Source: JACCXG01 sp963834305 (lineage in GTDB: Bacteria > Acidobacteriota > Vicinamibacteria > Vicinamibacterales > 2-12-FULL-66-21). Taken from it: a DNA stretch of 64,000 nt. The position numbers and the translations under genes were made by a program. Of this stretch, positions 10,902 to 21,759 are shown one piece after another (position 1 is the first letter of the stretch; each line of letters begins with the position of its first letter). The notes under the pieces were generated by a model. That model did not search any database, was not told the DNA's origin, and saw only the letters and a list, made by a program, of their open reading frames with translations. Location of the stretch: contig CAWIAX010000003.1 of NCBI GenBank assembly GCA_963834305.1, positions 372,001 to 436,000 on the forward strand, given 5' to 3'.

Positions 10902-11070
10902 CGGGTGCACTGAAGGCGAGTAGCTGCGACCCTCGCTCTGCAGGTCGACGTGCGAGCAGGATCTGGGCAAGCGCAACGGAGCACTCGGGATCAGTGCGCG
11001 GCCGAGCTCCTTGGGTGGGCGCTGGCGCGGATTGCCGATTTCTGTCGGGAATTTGGCCACATGCGACGTT

Positions 11071-11101
11071 CGAACGACTGTCGCGTTCGTGCATGTATAA
11101 T
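11071..11101 (+). promoter_or_regulatory. tRNA-Ser promoter with an inverted repeat across the -35 region
   Basis: A perfect TATAAT lies at 11096-11101, 43 bases before the tRNA. The expected -35 region is occupied by an inverted repeat, CGAACG (11071-11076) and CGTTCG (11084-11089), with a 7-base centre. No canonical TTGACA is present. The repeat may be an operator or chance; it does not match the GAAC-N4-GTTC spacing of a LexA box. Confidence 0.45.
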
Positions 11102-11144
11102 GTGGAACTGCCAAGTCCTGATTTCACGTACACTTAGCGTCTGC

Positions 11145-11239
11145 GGTGAGGTGGCCGAGTGGCCGAAGGCGGCGGTTTGCTAAACCGTTGTAGGGCCTTT
11201 AAAGTCCTACCGAGGGTTCGAATCCCTCCCTCACCGCCA
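11145..11239 (+). tRNA. tRNA-Ser(GCT)
   Basis: The acceptor GGTGAGG (11145-11151) pairs with CCTCACC (11229-11235), followed by discriminator G and an encoded CCA (11237-11239). The anticodon loop TTTGCTAAA carries GCT, which reads AGC/AGU serine codons. A long variable arm (GTAGG...CCTAC pairing) and the GGTTCGAATCC T-arm identify a class II serine tRNA. The total length is 95 bases including CCA. Confidence 0.95.
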
Positions 11240-11449
11240 ACCTTCGCCACGCGGCAACCGCCCGTTCCTTCCCCTTAGACAGGCCCGCGAGCCCGGCCCG
11301 ACGAGCACGTCGACGTCCCGCAACGTCCGGCTGGCGCGAGGGAAACAACGGTGCGAACGGCGGCATGCAGGGTGGGCGCCTGGCGCTTGCGGGCGTTCGC
11401 GCCTGGCGGCGGACGACAAAGCGGCCGCATGAAGTGGTAGTGTCCGCCC

Positions 11450-11981
11450 ATGCGTGCCATCCTGCTGCTCGCCTCCCTCACCGTGGCGCAGACTCCCCCG
11501 CCGACCTCCGCGCAGCCGCCGGCACCGCCGTCCTGCACCGCGCCCGGAACACCGGCAGTTCGACTTCTGGCTCGGGGACTGGACGGTCCACGATGTGAAA
11601 GGACAGCAGGTCGGCACCAATCGCATCGAGAAGGTCGAGAACGGCTGCGGCATCGCGGAGAGCTGGCGCTCGGCGGGCGGCGTCACCGGCCGCAGCCTCA
11701 ACTTCTACCGGCCGGCGACCGAGACCTGGTTCCAGGCCTGGGTCGGCGCCGGCACCGCGCTGATCCTCGAGGGGCGCTACGACGGCCAGCGCATGCGGCT
11801 CGAGGGGGAATCGCTGAACCCCAAGGGCGCCCGGGTCAGGAACCGGATCACCTGGTCGCCGCTCGAGGGTGGCAAGGTCCGCCAGCTCTGGGAACAGTCC
11901 GCCGACGCCGGGAAGACCTGGACGGTGGCCTTCGACGGGACCTACTCGCGCACGAGCGCCAGGGCGGGCGTCGAACGGTAG
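11450..11981 (+). CDS. secreted DUF1579-like protein (one frame break)
   Basis: A signal peptide in frame 2 (MRAILLLASLTVAQ) runs to about base 11546. The mature part in frame 3 begins PEHRQFDFWLGDW and continues with NGCGIAESWRS and SLNFYRPATETWFQAWV, the pattern of DUF1579-like periplasmic proteins whose function is unknown. Removing one base in GCGCCCG near 11546 fuses the parts as SCTAPEHRQFDFW. The corrected length is 176 residues. It ends 3 bases before the phosphatase gene, suggesting an operon. The family is often found beside hydrolases but has no proven activity. Confidence 0.65.
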
Positions 11982-11984
11982 CCG

Positions 11985-13960
11985 ATGTGCCTTATCATGG
12001 CGCCGGATACACCAGTGAAACCCATCGACCGCCGCACCTTTCTCAAGACCGTTCCTGCCGTCGCCGCCGTGGGCCGCGGCCGCTGGCAGGCCGCAACCCC
12101 CGCCACGCCCTTCGGCGCGGAGTATCCCCAGCTCGACGCGCAGACCACCGGCGAATGGTGGACCAGGGCTGACGACGCGGCAGCGCCGGCGGCGGCCCAG
12201 GCGGGCGCCGGGGCGAAGCGGGTGCCGCAGATCATCGACCTCAACGTGCCGCGCGACCGCGTCGTCGCCTTCGCGCTCTACACGCACGACAACGGCGTGC
12301 TCAAGCTCACGGCCCAGCTGTATCCCCTGCTCGCCGGCGAGCCGCGCGAGGCCCGGCTCGAGCTCCGGCGCAACGGCGCCTGGACGGAAGCCGCGACGGC
12401 GCCGGTGACCTACCCGGGCTGGAGCGCGCACTTCCGCGTCGAGAAATGGGACGGCGCGCAGACGGTCCCCTACCGCGTCCGCCACGGCGCCACCGCCGCC
12501 TTCGAAGGCACGATCCGGCGCGACCCGGCGGACAAGGACGAGATCGTGGTCGCCAACCTGTCCTGCAACTCCTCGCGCACCAAGGGGGCGCGCCAGGAGA
12601 TCGTGGACAGGCTGCTGAAGCAGGACCCCGATCTGCTGTTCTTCTCCGGCGACCAGACCTACCATCACACCGAGCACACGGCCGGATGGCTCGAGTTCGG
12701 CCTGCAGTATCGCGAGGTCATCAAGGATCGCCCGACGGTCTGCATTCCCGACGACCACGACGTCGGGCACCCGAATCTCTGGGGCGAGGCGGGCGGACAT
12801 TCCACGCACAGCGGCGGCGCCGACGGCGGCTACTTCTTCCCCGCGGCCTACGTGAACATGGTGCAGCGCGCGCAGTCGTGGCACCTGCCCGACCCGGTCG
12901 ATCCGGCGCCGGTCCGGCAGGGCATCTCCGTCTACTTCACGCGGCTGCGGCTCGGCGGCGTCGACTTCGCCATCCTCGAGGATCGCAAGTTCAAGACCGG
13001 CCCGCTGGGCACGATTCCCGAGATGGGCCCGCGGCCCGACCACATCAACGACGAGTCGCTACGACCCGAAGGCCATCGACCTGCCGGGCCTCGAGCTGCT
13101 CGGCGACCGCCAGATGACGTTCCTCCGCCAGTGGACGCAGGACTGGACCGGGGCCGACATCAAGTGCGTGCTCTCCCAGACGGCGTTCTGCGGCGCCGTG
13201 CACATGCACGGCACGCCCGACAACCGGCTGCTCGCCGACCTCGACTGCAACGGCTGGCCGCAGAAGGGACGCAGCGAAGCGCTCCGCGAGATCCGCCGCG
13301 CGCGCGCCACGCACCTGTGCGGCGACCAGCACCTGGCGGTCACGCTGAAGCACGGCATCGAGGAGCACGGCGACGGGCCCTACGCCTTCACCAGCCCGGC
13401 GCTGGTCAACACCATCTACGGACGCTGGTGGCATCCCAAGAACGAGCGGGCGGGCGCGAACCCGGTGTCCGGCAGCCCGCTGCCCTGGACCGGCGACTAC
13501 ACCGACGGCCTCGGGAACAAGATCTCCGTGCTGGCCTATGCCAACCCGCAGGACCTGAAGGACGAGCGCAAGCGCGGCGACGGCTACGGCCTCGTCCGCT
13601 TCAACAAGAAGTCGGGCCAGGTCACGTTCGAGTGCTGGCCGCGCTTCTCCGACGGCAGCCAGTACCCCGGCTGGCCCATCACGGTCCGCAACGACGACAA
13701 CGACGGCCGCCGGCCGGCGGCGTGGCTGCCGGAGCTCGTGATCGAAGGCGCCGCCCGCCCGGTCGTGCAGGTGATTGCCGATGCCACCGGGGAGGTGCTC
13801 TACACCGTCCGCGCGCGCGGCAACCGCTTCCAGCCGCCGGTGTTCTCGGCCGGGCACCTTCACCGTGAAGGTCGGCAAGGATCGGCCGGACGGGCCGACG
13901 CTCGCCGGCCTGCGCGCCTCGGCCCGGGACGCGGCGGGCACCCGGACCGTCACGCTGTAG
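11985..13960 (+). CDS. PhoD-like metallophosphatase, Tat-exported (two frame breaks)
   Basis: The N-terminus carries a twin-arginine leader (DRRTFLKTVPAVAAVG). The domain is PhoD-like: NLSCNSSRTKGA, then a metal-binding FFSGDQTYHH, and the IPDDHDVGHPN histidine-containing segment near base 12755. PhoD enzymes hydrolyse phosphodi- and monoesters with Ca/Fe cofactors. The start is ATG 11985; ATG 11997 or GTG 12015 would still keep the Tat motif. Frame 3 changes to frame 1 near 13058 (restoring DESYDPKAIDLPGLELLG) and to frame 2 near 13852 (restoring FSAGTFTVKVGKD). The corrected length is 657 residues. It ends 10 bases before the GMC gene. Confidence 0.75.
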
Positions 13961-13970
13961 ACCGCCAGCC

Positions 13971-15536
13971 ATGCAAACCGACATCTTCGACGTCGTGATT
14001 GTCGGCTCCGGCGCGTCCGGCGGCACGCTGGCGTCGCACCTCGCCCGGCGCGGCGTCCGGGTCGCCATCGTCGAGGGCGGACCGCGCGTGAACACGCGCA
14101 CCGACTTCAACACCCACGCGATGCCGTTCGACTTCCCCACCCGCCAGATCCCGACGATGCGGCCGGGGAAGGAAGGGTTCGACTCGGAGCGGAGCCGCGG
14201 CGTCGGCGGCAAGACGATGCTGTGGAACGCGGTGGCGCTGCGCTTCAGCCAGCGCGACTTCAAGGGGCGCACGTTCGAAGGCGCCGGCGAGGACTGGCCG
14301 ATCGACTACAAGGAGATCGCGCCCTACTACGACATCATCGAGCAGGAAGTCGGCGTCTGCGGCAACCGCGACGGCCTCGAGGATCTGCCCGACGGCACGT
14401 TCCTGCCGCCGGTGCCGCTCAAGTGCAGCGACGAGATCCTGAAGCGCGCTGCCCGCTCGGTCGGCGCCGACCTGGTCCACGTCCGGAAGGCCACGCTCAC
14501 CGTGCCGACCAGCACGCGGCTGGCGTGCCACTTCTGCGGCAACTGCATGGCCGGCTGCGACGTGGTCGCGAAGTACAACTCGGCCGACGTCCACATCGCG
14601 CCGGCGGAGAAGGCCGGTTTCGTCACCGTCTTCCCCGACTGCATCGTCCGCGAAGTGCTGGTGTCGGACGACAACCGGGCGACCGGCGTCCGCTACCTGC
14701 ACCGCGTGCACGAGCGCGAGGGTGAGGTGCGCGGCAAGTCGGTGGTGCTGGCGTGCGCGTGCGTCCAGAGCATCGCGCTGCTGCTGATGTCCACGTCGCG
14801 GCGCTATCCGCAGGGCCTGGCCAACTCGAACGGGCAGGTCGGCCGCCACTTCATTCCGCACTTCACCGGCGGCATCGAGTGCGTGCTCGACGGGCTGCGC
14901 GGCCGGGCGCCGGTGAACGACGAGGGCTTTCTCGACCACGCCTACATGCCGTCGTTCGCGCACAGGAACCCGAAGCGCGGCTACGCGCGCAGCTTTGGCG
15001 CGCAGCTCAACTACCAGAACAAGCGCCTGGCCGGGTGGGCCAAGACCATCGGCGGATTCGGGGCGGGCTACAAGGCCGCCGTGAAGGCCGCCTATCCGGC
15101 GTTCATCCAGTTCACGCCGTACGGCGAGATGCTGCCGAACGCCCAGTCGTATGTCGATCTCGATCCCGCGAGGACCGACAAGTTCGGGCTGCCGGCGGCG
15201 CGGCGGCACGTGCACTGGGGGGAGAACGACGAGAAGCTGTTCAACGACATGGTGCGGTGGAGCCTGGCGATCCTCGACAAGGCCGGGGCCGAGATCCTGA
15301 CCGTGCCGGCCGGTCCGGCGCCCAACCACGAGCTGGGCGGGTGCCGGATGGGGCGCGATCCGCGCACGTCGGTCGTCAACAGCGACTGCCGGACGCACGA
15401 CGTGCCGAACCTGTACGTCGTGGATGGCAGCGTGTTCCCGTCGGCGTCCGAGAAGAATCCGACGCACACGATCATGGCGCTGGCCGTGCGTGCCGCCGGG
15501 CACATCGCCGGGCGGGTGCAGAGGGGTGAGCTGTGA
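13971..15536 (+). CDS. GMC-family FAD-dependent oxidoreductase
   Basis: The protein has 521 residues. The N-terminal Rossmann motif VIVGSGASGGTLASHLARRG binds FAD, and the C-terminal segment NPTHTIMALAVRAAGHIAG is the usual GMC end with the catalytic His region (PNHELGGCRMG upstream). Such enzymes oxidise alcohols or sugars. A Cys cluster CHFCGNCMAGC near residues 182-192 is shared by GMC large subunits of the gluconate/2-ketogluconate dehydrogenase type. The gene overlaps the next one by 4 bases (ATG/GTG inside the TGA region), matching the usual pairing with a subunit-3 protein. Cytochrome subunits are not present here. The frame is intact. Confidence 0.85.
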   Translation: MQTDIFDVVIVGSGASGGTLASHLARRGVRVAIVEGGPRVNTRTDFNTHAMPFDFPTRQIPTMRPGKEGFDSERSRGVGGKTMLWNAVALRFSQRDFKGRTFEGAGEDWPIDYKEIAPYYDIIEQEVGVCGNRDGLEDLPDGTFLPPVPLKCSDEILKRAARSVGADLVHVRKATLTVPTSTRLACHFCGNCMAGCDVVAKYNSADVHIAPAEKAGFVTVFPDCIVREVLVSDDNRATGVRYLHRVHEREGEVRGKSVVLACACVQSIALLLMSTSRRYPQGLANSNGQVGRHFIPHFTGGIECVLDGLRGRAPVNDEGFLDHAYMPSFAHRNPKRGYARSFGAQLNYQNKRLAGWAKTIGGFGAGYKAAVKAAYPAFIQFTPYGEMLPNAQSYVDLDPARTDKFGLPAARRHVHWGENDEKLFNDMVRWSLAILDKAGAEILTVPAGPAPNHELGGCRMGRDPRTSVVNSDCRTHDVPNLYVVDGSVFPSASEKNPTHTIMALAVRAAGHIAGRVQRGEL

Positions 15537-16215
15537 CCGAAACCAGACGACGAGCGCTGAAGATGCTCGGGACGATCGGCGCGACCTGCGCCTTCCCGTT
15601 TGCCGGCGACGAGCTCTACGGCCAGCACGTGCACAGCGTGCTGGTGCAGACGCCCGCGGCAGGGCCGTTCACGCCGGCGTTCTTCACGCCGGCGGAGTAC
15701 GCGGTGCTCACCCGGCTGACCGACGTGATCATTCCGGCCACCGACACGCCGGGAGCGTCGGGCGCCGGCGTGCCCGAGTACATCGACCGTGTGGTGTCGC
15801 TGAACACCGGGCACCAGGCGCTGGTGCGGGCCGGGCTGGCGTGGCTGGGGCAGCAGGCGCAGGCCAGGTTCTCGCGGGACTACCTGGCGCTCGACGAGGC
15901 CGCAGCACGTCGCCATCCTTCAGCCGCTCAGCGACGAGATCGATCGCGAGGCCCGTGACGTGCAGCAGGCGCGCTACCGCAAGGAAGCGTCCGGGATGGT
16001 CTACTACGTGCCGCTCACCGGCGAAGACGCCGCCGGCGCGGGCGGCCGACGCGCCCGCTGCCGATCCCCGGCTGGGCGCGAGGTTCTTCCGCCTGATCAA
16101 GAACCTGACCGCCGACGGCTACTACACGTCGCGGGTCGGATTGCTGCAGGAGCTTGGCTACAACGGGAACACCGCGCTGGCGCGCTTCCCTTCCTGCACG
16201 ATACCCGAGCAATAA
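15533..16215 (+). CDS. gluconate 2-dehydrogenase subunit 3-like protein (two frame breaks)
   Basis: GTG 15533 overlaps the GMC stop by 4 bases. The N-terminus TRRRALKMLGTIGATCAFPF is a Tat-like signal, and the domain is that of gluconate 2-dehydrogenase subunit 3 (FTPAEYAVLTRLTDVIIPAT; DEIDREARDVQQA). This small subunit carries the GMC partner across the membrane as a Tat hitchhiker and helps its activity. Frame 2 passes to 3 near 15902 (DEAQHVAILQPLSDE restored) and to 1 near 16035. The final part reads RFFRLIKNLTADGYYTSRVG. The corrected length is 226 residues, normal for the family. Confidence 0.75.
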
Positions 16216-16224
16216 CGGCAGCGC

Positions 16225-17667
16225 TCATTCCGCGCCGCTCTCCCCCTCCGCCCGCGGCTGCCCCGCCGTTGCCAGCGACACGATCGGCAGCACCACCAGC
16301 GGGACCAGCGTGGCCGGATACGACGGATCGACGCCCGTCCGCTCGTACGCGGCCAGGTACCAGACAACCGCCGACGCATACCCCAGCGCCATGCCCCAGA
16401 AGGCCCCGGCTTCAGTGGTCCGGCGCCAGTAGAGCAGGAAGGTGATGGCGATGCCGGGCGGCACGAGCATGCCGAAGCCGATGAGCAGCAGCCGCATCAG
16501 CGAGACGTCGTGGCGCGCGGCCAGCAGCGCCAGCGCCGCGCCGAGGATGCCGAAGAACACGGTCGCCAAGCGGTAGGCGGCAAGCCGGCGCGCAGGACTC
16601 CACCGCCGCGATTGCGGCACGCAGTCGCGCACCAGCAGCATCGCGCTCGCCAGCAGCACCGGCCCGCCCGACGAGACCACCGCCGCCAGCACCCCGGCCA
16701 GCGCCACGCCGCCGATCCACGGGCTGATCTCGAGCGCCATCGCGGTGATGCTGGCGTAGCCTTTCGGTCCGGCGGCAATCCCGTAGCGCGCCAGCGCCTG
16801 CATGCCGATGATCCCGGCAAACAGCGGCATGACCGCGGCGGCGGCCGCGCCGAGCAGGAATCCCGGGACGATGGTGCGCGGCGATCGGGCGGCGCTCGAA
16901 AAATTGGCGTAGATGGACGCGGCGGGCGTGTGGATGATGGCCGCGAATGCCATGCCCAGCGCGGCGACCCACCCGCCGCCGACCGGGCTCCACCAGCGGA
17001 CGCTGTCGCGCCCCGCCTCGGCCAGCCGCAGGTCGATCGACGCCTGCATCGCCGCCCAGCCGCCAAGGTGCGCGACGCCCAGCACGGCCACCAGCGCGAA
17101 GCCCAGGATGATGACGACGGAGTGGATCAGGTTGGTGACGACCGCTCCCCACAAGCCGCCGAGCGCCGTGTAGCTCACGAGGATCACCGCGCCGATCGCG
17201 ATGCCGAGCGGCAGCGGCATGCCGGTGAGCGACTGCAGGATGGCGCCGATCACGTACGGCTCGATCACGTTGACGGCAAGGTAGAGCGTCTGCACCGACA
17301 GGCTGGTCACCACCTGGCAGCGAGCCGACCGGAACCGCCGCCAGAAGATCTCACTCGTCGTCTGAAGCTCGAGACGGCGGTAGGTCCGGGCAAAAAACAG
17401 GCCCACGATCGTGATCGCGAGGAAGGTCGAGAGCGCGTACCAGATCAGGTGCCAGACGCCGCCGGCGATCACGTCGCCGGCCACCCCGTAGGTGCCGGCG
17501 CCGCCGATGCGGGTGCCGGCAATACCCCCCGCCAGCACCGTGACCCCAAGGCCGCGCCCGGCGATCGCCCAGTCGCGATCCGTCCGGCTCCACCGGGCAA
17601 GGATGACGCCGAGCGCGGTAACGGCGGCAAGGTAGCAGGAAATGATGACCAGCGGGACGGGGTGCAC
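16225..17667 (-). CDS. sodium:solute symporter (SSS) family permease
   Basis: The protein has about 480 residues with about 13 predicted membrane helices and the SSS fold landmarks (GRGLGVTVLAGGIAGTRIGG near the N-terminus; a long loop before the NVIEPYVIGAIL helix; SIYANFSSAARSPRTIVPGF). SSS proteins import sugars, amino acids, vitamins or carboxylates with sodium. The likely start is GTG 17667 (MHPVPLVIIS), because upstream residues are non-hydrophobic and Arg/Ser-rich. The gene faces away from the TonB receptor across 88 bases and converges with the dehydrogenase operon with a 9-base gap. The substrate cannot be told from the sequence. Confidence 0.8.
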   Translation of the reverse strand: MHPVPLVIISCYLAAVTALGVILARWSRTDRDWAIAGRGLGVTVLAGGIAGTRIGGAGTYGVAGDVIAGGVWHLIWYALSTFLAITIVGLFFARTYRRLELQTTSEIFWRRFRSARCQVVTSLSVQTLYLAVNVIEPYVIGAILQSLTGMPLPLGIAIGAVILVSYTALGGLWGAVVTNLIHSVVIILGFALVAVLGVAHLGGWAAMQASIDLRLAEAGRDSVRWWSPVGGGWVAALGMAFAAIIHTPAASIYANFSSAARSPRTIVPGFLLGAAAAAVMPLFAGIIGMQALARYGIAAGPKGYASITAMALEISPWIGGVALAGVLAAVVSSGGPVLLASAMLLVRDCVPQSRRWSPARRLAAYRLATVFFGILGAALALLAARHDVSLMRLLLIGFGMLVPPGIAITFLLYWRRTTEAGAFWGMALGYASAVVWYLAAYERTGVDPSYPATLVPLVVLPIVSLATAGQPRAEGESGAE

Positions 17668-17718
17668 CGGGGAGATTCTATCGTCACCCCGCCGCCCGCC
17701 GGCCGCGAGCCGCAGGGG

Positions 17719-17724
17719 TATGAT
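17719..17724 (+). promoter_or_regulatory. candidate -10 element for the 17.8 kb TonB receptor
   Basis: TATGAT at 17719-17724 lies 32 bases before the ATG at 17756, inside the 88-base divergent spacer shared with the symporter gene. No good -35 hexamer is seen 16-18 bases upstream, so the call is weak. Confidence 0.25.
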
Positions 17725-17755
17725 CTCCGTCGGGCAGATCAGCGTGGGAGGACAC

Positions 17756-20386
<2,631 letters not shown>

Positions 20387-20445
20387 CTGGGGAGCTGGGG
20401 AACTACTTGGGCGTTGGGATTTGGAAATTGGAAGTTGTCTGAAGC
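20387..20445 (+). repeat. low-complexity GGGGAAYTGG/TTGGGCGTTGGG tract
   Basis: From the TonB receptor stop onward the sequence is built of imperfect units such as GGGGAGCTGGGGAACT and TTGGGCGTTGGGATTTGG. The same type of tract occurs at 57270-57376. It lies between two convergent genes and also encodes the last 14 or so residues of the deacetylase-like gene on the minus strand. Confidence 0.6.
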
Positions 20446-21341
20446 ATTCCTGCCGCCGTAGCGATCGTGTTGGCGTGAATCCGGGCGATGGTGTCGACGT
20501 CGGGACAGTAGCCGCCGCCCATGGTGACGGCGGTCGGCAGGCCCTGGCAGCGCTCGAACACCAGGGCGTCGCGCCGGCGCATGCCCTCGATAGTCAGTGC
20601 CAGGCGTCCGAGCCGGTCACCGGCAAAGGCGTCGGCGCCGGCCAGGTAGAAGACGAACGCGGGCCGCTGCGCCATGACGACGTCGAGCGCCGGCCCCAGC
20701 TGCGCGAGATACTCGTCGTCTTGCGTCCCGTCCGGCAGGGCGATGTCAAGGTCGCTCTGCTCCTTGCGGAACGGGAAGTTCTTCTCGCCGTGAATCGAGA
20801 AGGTGAACACTGAGGGGTCGTCGCGGAAGATCGCGGCGGTCCCGTTGCCCTGGTGCACGTCGCAGTCGATCACCGCGATGCGGCCTCCGGACCGGCTCGA
20901 CTGCAGCACCCTGGCGGCGACGGCAATGTCGTTGAAGACGCAGTAGCCTTCACCCCGCCCGGCAAAGGCGTGGTGGGTGCCGCCCGCCAGGTTGATGCCC
21001 ACGCCCTCGAGCAGCGCGGCACGGGCCGCGGCAATCGTGCCGCCAACGCTGCGCCGCGACCGCTCGACCATCTCGGGCGACCAGGGAAAGCCGATGCGCC
21101 GCTGGTGATCCGGCGCGAGCGTGCCGGCCATCACGGCGTCGACGTAGCCGGCGTCGTGGGCCAGCGTCAGTTCCTCGCGCGTGGCCGCCGCCGGCTCCAT
21201 CAGCCGGCCGGGCGCAACGGTCCCATCGGCCACGACCAGCTCCCGGAGCCGGCTGTATTTGGCCATGGGGAACGAGTGCGTGGCCGGGAGCGGAAGGACG
21301 AAATGATCGCAGTAGTACGCTTTCACGCTGGGGCCGCGCAT
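20403..21341 (-). CDS. histone deacetylase-superfamily hydrolase (arginase/deacetylase fold)
   Basis: The 312-residue protein is an HDAC-superfamily zinc amidohydrolase. It has a GGTHHAFAGRGEGYCVFNDI segment (tandem catalytic His), the metal ligands IDCDVHQGNG, the AGADAFAGDRLG Asp ligand and a C-terminal TMGGGY. Bacterial members act on acetylated small molecules (acetoin-utilisation-like, polyamines) or proteins; the substrate is not evident. ATG 21341 is used; GTG 21326 (VKAYYCDHFVLPLP) matches where relatives usually start. The last residues (MLQTTSNFQIPTPK) are read from a low-complexity DNA tract, so the native C-terminus may be younger than the rest. It stands 41 bases from the metallothionein gene, same strand. 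Confidence 0.85.
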   Translation of the reverse strand: MRGPSVKAYYCDHFVLPLPATHSFPMAKYSRLRELVVADGTVAPGRLMEPAAATREELTLAHDAGYVDAVMAGTLAPDHQRRIGFPWSPEMVERSRRSVGGTIAAARAALLEGVGINLAGGTHHAFAGRGEGYCVFNDIAVAARVLQSSRSGGRIAVIDCDVHQGNGTAAIFRDDPSVFTFSIHGEKNFPFRKEQSDLDIALPDGTQDDEYLAQLGPALDVVMAQRPAFVFYLAGADAFAGDRLGRLALTIEGMRRRDALVFERCQGLPTAVTMGGGYCPDVDTIARIHANTIATAAGMLQTTSNFQIPTPK

Positions 21342-21381
21342 CGCGCCTCACCGGCTTCCGCCGGCGCCCGGGACTCGGGAA

Positions 21382-21531
21382 TCAGCGGCAGGCCGGGTGG
21401 TTGCAGCCGCACCGCAGCTCGGTGATGTCCTTCGCCTTCTTGCAGTGATCGCTGCAATACTTGCCGAACTCACCATTCGGAGCCACGGTGCACGAACACG
21501 AGGGGTGGGCGCACGGAGCGGGCTGATCCAT
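21382..21531 (-). CDS. bacterial metallothionein (SmtA/BmtA-like)
   Basis: The 49-residue protein starts MDQPAPCAHPSCSC at ATG 21531, with AGGAGG just upstream. It has nine Cys (CAHPSCSC, YCSDHC, RCGCNHPAC) and several His, the pattern of cyanobacterial SmtA-type zinc-finger metallothioneins that bind Zn, Cd or Cu. Its position upstream of the deacetylase-like gene on the same strand allows co-transcription. A CTGACA-like -35 on the minus strand at 21571-21576 may belong to its promoter, but the -10 is poor. No metal-sensing regulator gene is adjacent. Confidence 0.85.
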   Translation of the reverse strand: MDQPAPCAHPSCSCTVAPNGEFGKYCSDHCKKAKDITELRCGCNHPACR

Positions 21532-21759
21532 CGATTCCCTCCTGGTTACGGTTTGGCGTTCGGCCCCATTGTCAGCGCTTTCAGGTCCGCCACGCAACCC
21601 GCCGGCTCACGCGCCCCGCGGCACGTGCAACCGTCGAGCTGCGGGCCGCCGAGCTGAGCACGAGGGGCCTCGCCGGGCGTCGTCAATGCTGATACTGTCT
21701 CGTCGGCGACAGCGCCCAAAACGCGCCGGCCCGCCGCCTCATTCCCTGGTGCTCACGAT

